Below, piece after piece: positions 5,100-8,448 of a stretch of DNA of 8,448 nt. Made by a program: the position numbers and the translations under genes. Every line of letters begins with the position of its first letter. Position 1 is the first letter of the stretch. The stretch comes from Lachnospiraceae bacterium. GTDB taxonomy: Bacteria; Bacillota; Clostridia; Lachnospirales; Lachnospiraceae. The notes under the pieces were generated by a model. That model saw nothing but the letters and a program-made list of their open reading frames with translations, did no database searches and had not been told where the DNA came from. The DNA lies in assembly GCA_017476305.1 (NCBI GenBank), contig JAFVAA010000170.1:1-8448 (forward strand). Reading direction: 5' to 3'.

Positions 5100-5114
5100 C
5101 AGTGCAGCGCACTG
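5100..5114. promoter_or_regulatory. 15-bp perfect palindrome between divergent hydrolase and TetR genes
   Basis: CAGTGC-AGC-GCACTG is a perfect 6-3-6 inverted repeat. It ends six bases before the -35 box of the TetR gene at 5198 and lies 59 bases before the start codon of the divergent BAAT_C-like gene. This is the expected place for an operator controlling both. The TetR protein encoded at 5198-5779 is the probable binder. Confidence 0.6.
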
Positions 5115-5120
5115 TACCTC

Positions 5121-5149
5121 TTGTAAATTCTTTATTCCTATGCTATTAT
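5121..5149 (+). promoter_or_regulatory. Promoter of the right-hand TetR gene
   Basis: TTGTAA (5121-5126), a 17-base spacer and TATTAT (5144-5149) read on the plus strand, with a start near 5156 and a leader of about 40 bases. No convincing promoter was found for the divergent minus-strand gene, which may rely on a weak or regulated one. Confidence 0.65.
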
Positions 5150-5197
5150 AAAAGAGTTGCTATGACTTTCAATATTTTTTCAGTCACGGAGGAAAAT

Positions 5198-5779
5198 ATG
5201 TCAGCAAAATTTACGGAAAAAGAAAAAGAGAAACTCCGCATAGAAATGATGCAGCTTGGTTTTGTGATGCTAAAATCAGGCGGTATAAGGAATGTCAACA
5301 TAGATACGATTACCAAAAAATGCTTTGTTGCAAAAGGATCTTTCTATACGCTTTTTGAAAACAAGACCGAATTTCTGTATCAGATCATGATATATAAACG
5401 CAAAGAATCCAAGGTAAAGATTAAGGAATATCTTTCTGATGATGGAAAACTGTCACGCAAAGGACTGAAATCCTATCTTCACTGGCTGGCAGACGAAAAT
5501 CCGAATATTTTCTCCTATCTGGACGGACAGCATACCCGCTGGCTCGTCTCCAAATGGCCGCCGGAATACCTCGAAAACGAAGAAAACGACGAGCAGACCG
5601 CCCGTCGTATCATTTCCATGCTTGCTGCACCGAAAAAAGTTCCCGATTGGCAGCTCTTCTGTAATTACCTGAAGCTCCTTGCCCTGACCTTAAACAGCCG
5701 TGAGTTTCTGATTGAGGATGCCACAGAGCCTCTGATTGATAATCTTATTGAGGCTGCATGTGACTGTATTTGCAAATGA
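5198..5779 (+). CDS. TetR/AcrR-family transcriptional regulator (divergent from the hydrolase block)
   Basis: A 193-residue TetR-family protein. Helix 1 spans residues 8-30 (EKEKLRIEMMQLGFVMLKSGGI), and the helix-turn-helix lies at about 34-57 (NIDTITKKCFVAKGSFYTLFENK). The rest is a helical effector domain rich in aromatic residues (HWLADENPNIFSYLDGQHTRW), suggesting a hydrophobic ligand pocket. A longer reading from 5102 would add 32 residues, but GGAGG five bases before ATG at 5198 identifies the true start, and the promoter at 5121-5149 makes the longer form impossible. It is divergent from the BAAT_C-like hydrolase with a palindrome at 5100-5114 between them, the classic layout of a regulator and its target. 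Its 3' end faces metE, and no clear terminator was seen in the 54-base gap. Confidence 0.9.
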   Translation: MSAKFTEKEKEKLRIEMMQLGFVMLKSGGIRNVNIDTITKKCFVAKGSFYTLFENKTEFLYQIMIYKRKESKVKIKEYLSDDGKLSRKGLKSYLHWLADENPNIFSYLDGQHTRWLVSKWPPEYLENEENDEQTARRIISMLAAPKKVPDWQLFCNYLKLLALTLNSREFLIEDATEPLIDNLIEAACDCICK

Positions 5780-5833
5780 ATGCTACATTTTTGAACGAAG
5801 CTTCCTATAAATCAAATTTTGACCGGATCCTGA

Positions 5834-8101
5834 TTAGACCTCTGCTCTGATTTCCTTAGCTGCCTGCACCAAATTTATAAGACTCTTCTCTGTTTCCTCA
5901 TTTCCACGGGTCTTAAGTCCACAGTCCGGATTAATCCAGAGATTTTCCTTCGGTATTTTCTCAAGCATCTGTCTGATTGCCATTTTGATTTCTTCGACTC
6001 CGGGAACTCTCGGTGAATGTATATCATAAACTCCGGGGCCCACTTCGGTTTCAAAATTATTCTTCTTAAGGCTGTCCAATATGGTGAGCTGTGACCTCGA
6101 TGCTTCAAATGTAATAACATCTGCATCCATATCATCAATAGCCGGAATGATATCTTCAAACTCACTGTAGCACATATGCGTATGAATCTGGGTTTCCGGC
6201 TTCACCTTTGAATTTGTCAGCCTGAATGCGGGAATCGCAAAATCAAGATAATCTTCATACCAATCATCTCTGCGCAAAGGGAGTTTTTCCCGAAGTGCGG
6301 CTTCATCAATCTGGATGATCCGTACCCCTGCCTTTTCAAGATCAAGAACCTCATCCTGAAGTGCAAGTGCAATCTGATACATGGTTTCTTTAATAGAAAT
6401 ATCCTCTCTTGGGAAGGACCAGTTAAGGATCGTTACGGGGCCTGTCAGCATTCCCTTTACATCCTTCGATGTCAATGAATTGGCATATTTTATATACGCA
6501 ACGGTAAAAGGCTTTTCACGCTTGATATCTCCAAATACGATCGGCGGCTTTAAGCCTCGCGTTCCATATGACTGTACCCAGGCATTTTCCGTAAACACAA
6601 AACCGGAAAGGTTTTCCCCAAAATACTCTACCATGTCATTTCGTTCAAATTCTCCGTGAACCAGAACATCAAGCCCAATTTTATCCTGAAAATCTATGCA
6701 CTGCTTTATGAACTCATTTACCCTTGCATCATACTCTTCTTTTGTAATCTCCCCCTTACGAAACCTTGATCTATTCTGCTTTACCTCTGCTGTCTGAGGA
6801 AACGAGCCTATCGTTGTCGTAGGGAGCAAGCCTTGGGAAAGCACTTTTCTCTGCAATTCCTGCCTTTCCTTTCTCGGTTCCATTCTGTGGAAGTCAGAAT
6901 CGGAAAGTGCATCCACTCTCTCTTGAACGCTCTTTTCCGTCCGAAGAACACGTTTATCGCAAATCGTTCTGTTCTTAATGTATTCTTTCTCCCCGTCATA
7001 AGAATCGAGTGTACTAAGCTTTGCCAGCTCCAGGAGTTCTTCAATCTTTTCATACGCAAATGCAAATTGGCTTGTAACCTCTTCACCAAGCTTTGTCTCA
7101 TGTGCAATGGTATACGGCACGTGAAGAAGTGAGCAGGAAGTAGAAAGTACAATGTTTTTCGTCTTCTTTTTTACTTCATCAAGTATTTTCAGTTTTTCAG
7201 AATAGTCCGAGCGCCATACATTTTTTCCGTTCACTATTCCCGCAAAAAGAAGCTTTTCCTCCGGGAACCCGTTCTTTTCAATAAGCTCCGCAGTTTTTTT
7301 CCCTTCCACAAAATCAAGACCGATTCCGTCAAACGGAAGGCTGATAATTTCCTTATAACAGTCACGCACGTCGCCGAAATAAGTCTGAAGCAGTACCTTG
7401 TTCTTTTTATCCGCAAGCAGCTCCGTGTATATCTTTACAAACACCGAAACATCATCCGCTGTAAGATCCCTCACAAGATACGGCTCATCAAACTGTATCC
7501 ATCCATCATGTATATCTCCAATCTTCTGAATCAAATCTTTATAAACAGATGTTACCTCTGTAACATATTCTTCAAATACCCTGCTCCCCTTTATCCTGCA
7601 CAGTTTCAGGAAGGTAAATGGTCCAATCACAACAGGTCTTACGTTAAATCCATTATCCTTTGCAAGAATAATACTTTCTGACAGTCTGCCAAAATTCAAG
7701 GCAAACTGATTATCATCATCGAGTTCAGGAACCATATAGTGATAATTCGTATTAAACCACTTCTTCATTGTCAGAGCCTTAACATCACCTTCTTTTCCCT
7801 GATAGCCTCTCGCAGCAGCAAAATAGATATCGACCGGATTCAGTTTCAGTTCCTTATATTTCTTCGGCACTGCTCCGATCAGAAAGGCTGCATCAAGCAC
7901 CATGTCATATAGCGAAAAATCACCGACCGGTATCTGTTTCAGTCCTCTCTTCATTTGTTCCTTCCACTGCTTTACCTGCTGCTCCTTTACATCGTCAAGA
8001 AACTGTTCACGGGAAATATCCCCCTTCCAGTAACTCTCCGTAGCTCTTTTTAACTCTCTCTGCTCTCCGAGCCTAGGAAAGCCAACAATCGTATAATCCA
8101 T
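5834..8101 (-). CDS. metE: Cobalamin-independent methionine synthase (5-methyltetrahydropteroyltriglutamate-homocysteine methyltransferase)
   Basis: A full-length 755-residue MetE, which transfers a methyl group from methyl-tetrahydrofolate polyglutamate to homocysteine in the last step of methionine synthesis. It acts in the cytosol and needs no B12. The N-terminal barrel begins IVGFPRLGEQRELKRA. The C-terminal catalytic barrel begins near residue 425 (LPTTTIGSFPQT). Zinc ligands are visible as His642 and Cys644 in HTHMC, Glu666 in FEASRS, and Cys727 in NPDCGLKTRG. Asp599-Glu600 in IDEAALRE is the substrate-handling loop; many relatives have proline where the first alanine stands. GGAGG eight bases before ATG fixes the start. 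It is a single-gene unit with its own promoter at 8141-8169 and a palindrome upstream that suggests LysR-type control. The leader is too short for a riboswitch. Confidence 0.98.
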   Translation of the reverse strand: MDYTIVGFPRLGEQRELKRATESYWKGDISREQFLDDVKEQQVKQWKEQMKRGLKQIPVGDFSLYDMVLDAAFLIGAVPKKYKELKLNPVDIYFAAARGYQGKEGDVKALTMKKWFNTNYHYMVPELDDDNQFALNFGRLSESIILAKDNGFNVRPVVIGPFTFLKLCRIKGSRVFEEYVTEVTSVYKDLIQKIGDIHDGWIQFDEPYLVRDLTADDVSVFVKIYTELLADKKNKVLLQTYFGDVRDCYKEIISLPFDGIGLDFVEGKKTAELIEKNGFPEEKLLFAGIVNGKNVWRSDYSEKLKILDEVKKKTKNIVLSTSCSLLHVPYTIAHETKLGEEVTSQFAFAYEKIEELLELAKLSTLDSYDGEKEYIKNRTICDKRVLRTEKSVQERVDALSDSDFHRMEPRKERQELQRKVLSQGLLPTTTIGSFPQTAEVKQNRSRFRKGEITKEEYDARVNEFIKQCIDFQDKIGLDVLVHGEFERNDMVEYFGENLSGFVFTENAWVQSYGTRGLKPPIVFGDIKREKPFTVAYIKYANSLTSKDVKGMLTGPVTILNWSFPREDISIKETMYQIALALQDEVLDLEKAGVRIIQIDEAALREKLPLRRDDWYEDYLDFAIPAFRLTNSKVKPETQIHTHMCYSEFEDIIPAIDDMDADVITFEASRSQLTILDSLKKNNFETEVGPGVYDIHSPRVPGVEEIKMAIRQMLEKIPKENLWINPDCGLKTRGNEETEKSLINLVQAAKEIRAEV

Positions 8102-8140
8102 TGTCGTAACCTCCTTTTCATCATAGTTATTATAGATTCG

Positions 8141-8169
8141 ATTGTATGCCTATCTATCCAATATGTAAA
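8141..8169 (-). promoter_or_regulatory. metE promoter
   Basis: On the minus strand TTTACA (8164-8169), a 17-base spacer and TACAAT (8141-8146) predict a start near 8134, only about 33 bases before the metE ATG. The leader holds the GGAGG site and little else, which rules out a SAM riboswitch or T-box downstream of this start. Confidence 0.75.
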
Positions 8170-8191
8170 ATATACTTTTTATTCACCAGAC

Positions 8192-8208
8192 CATAGATTT
8201 TATCTATG
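8192..8208 (-). promoter_or_regulatory. MET-box-like palindrome upstream of metE (LysR-type activator site)
   Basis: CATAGAT-TTT-ATCTATG is a perfect 7-3-7 palindrome centred at 8200, about 66 bases upstream of the predicted metE start. That is the standard position of a LysR-type recognition site. It resembles the streptococcal MetR/MtaR box as I recall it (ATAGTT-N3-AACTAT core). A further ATAGAT half-site in each orientation lies at 8152-8157 and 8132-8137, near the promoter. The regulator gene is not in this window. Confidence 0.65.
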
Positions 8209-8247
8209 AACAATGATATAATCCTGTTTTTGACAGTTTTTGGACTT

Positions 8248-8292
8248 AAAAAGTCTCGCAAGCACTATAGACATTAGCTTACGGGACTTTTT
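8248..8292. terminator. Strong bidirectional terminator hairpin
   Basis: AAAAAGTCTCGCAAGC (8248-8263) pairs with GCTTACGGGACTTTTT (8277-8292), with one mismatch and one G-U pair, around a 13-base loop. On the plus strand it is followed by a long T-rich run to about 8304. On the minus strand the stem itself ends in five T. It probably ends the transposase remnant on the minus strand and shields the metE promoter. Confidence 0.8.
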
Positions 8293-8311
8293 ATTATTTT
8301 TTATATACACG

Positions 8312-8448
8312 TTACACCTTTGGATTTTTGGTCTGAGAACATATATTTTTCATTTTTTTGATCGGAACGATTTGTTTTGATGTACAGAAACCAAATTTGT
8401 CATGTAGCGCATCCGTTAATTCTGTTCTTTCATATACCGGCTAGTATC
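8312..8448 (-). pseudogene. Transposase C-terminal remnant (IS4-superfamily-like), interrupted
   Basis: Forty-two codons end at TAA (8312-8314). They carry PVYERTELTDALHDKFGF followed by a lysine-rich tail (QIVPIKKMKNI), which resembles the extreme C-terminus of IS1634/IS4-type transposases, where an R-T-x-L-T-D-x-L-H-x-x-F-G-F stretch is common. An in-frame TAG lies at 8441-8443, so the gene is interrupted or frameshifted just at the window edge. The family match is from pattern memory and the rest of the gene is outside the window. The terminator at 8248-8292 follows it. It may be a decayed insertion sequence next to metE. Confidence 0.5.

Noticed and set aside
5102..5197. A 32-residue N-terminal extension of the right TetR protein
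   Set aside because: The predicted promoter (5121-5149) lies inside it, and the internal ATG at 5198 has GGAGG at the right distance. The extension has no HTH-family similarity.
5780..5833. Terminator between the converging TetR and metE genes
   Set aside because: Only the short palindrome GAAGCTTC is present. There is no stem with a T-run on either strand.
8102..8190. SAM riboswitch or T-box leader for metE
   Set aside because: The predicted leader is about 33 bases and no conserved riboswitch core or T-box motif was seen.
1..8448. CRISPR array, tRNA or rRNA genes
   Set aside because: No regularly spaced repeats and no tRNA or rRNA signature stretches were seen on either strand.

Overview
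The window looks like a chromosomal accessory segment from a low-to-moderate GC Gram-positive anaerobe, most likely a Clostridia / Lachnospiraceae-type gut bacterium. The grounds are strong AGGAGG-type ribosome binding sites, sigma-A promoters with 17-base spacers at almost every gene start, the protein families present, and the AT-rich intergenic DNA. This placement is an inference from style and gene families, not from a marker gene.

Left part (1-1380). A TetR regulator, cut by the window edge, reads leftward from a consensus promoter whose start site is covered by two tandem 13-bp operator repeats. Beside it is a short, terminated, minus-strand transcription unit with no substantial gene. 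Its promoter is overlapped by a GTTAG-N6-CTAAC palindrome resembling a metal-regulator box. Then comes a UPF0175-type antitoxin followed by a PIN (DUF3368-like) toxin that stops after about 66 residues, and scraps of three unrelated minus-strand ORFs. This part looks like a site of repeated insertion and deletion.

Central part (1380-5779). Four minus-strand genes lie in the order BAAT_C-like alpha/beta hydrolase (4153-5040), ATC-hydrolase-family protein (3343-4044), TetR regulator (2672-3274) and a second, FrsA-like alpha/beta hydrolase (1380-2531). A second complete TetR gene (5198-5779) diverges from the block. Palindromes with CAG...CTG ends sit at the promoters of both TetR genes and in front of the FrsA-like hydrolase. 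The block reads as a small inducible hydrolytic locus for an unidentified acyl, thiazoline or amide compound. The substrate cannot be read from the sequence.

Right part (5834-8448). metE, cobalamin-independent methionine synthase, is complete and reads leftward. It has a clear promoter and a 17-bp perfect palindrome centred about 66 bases upstream of the predicted start site, which fits activation by a LysR-type methionine regulator. The leader is too short for a SAM riboswitch or T-box. Beyond it are a strong terminator hairpin and a broken transposase tail at the window edge.

Three TetR-family genes in 8.4 kb, several with readable operators, make regulation the most striking theme. The best candidates for something undescribed are the short metal-box transcript at 328-441 and the two-TetR hydrolase locus.
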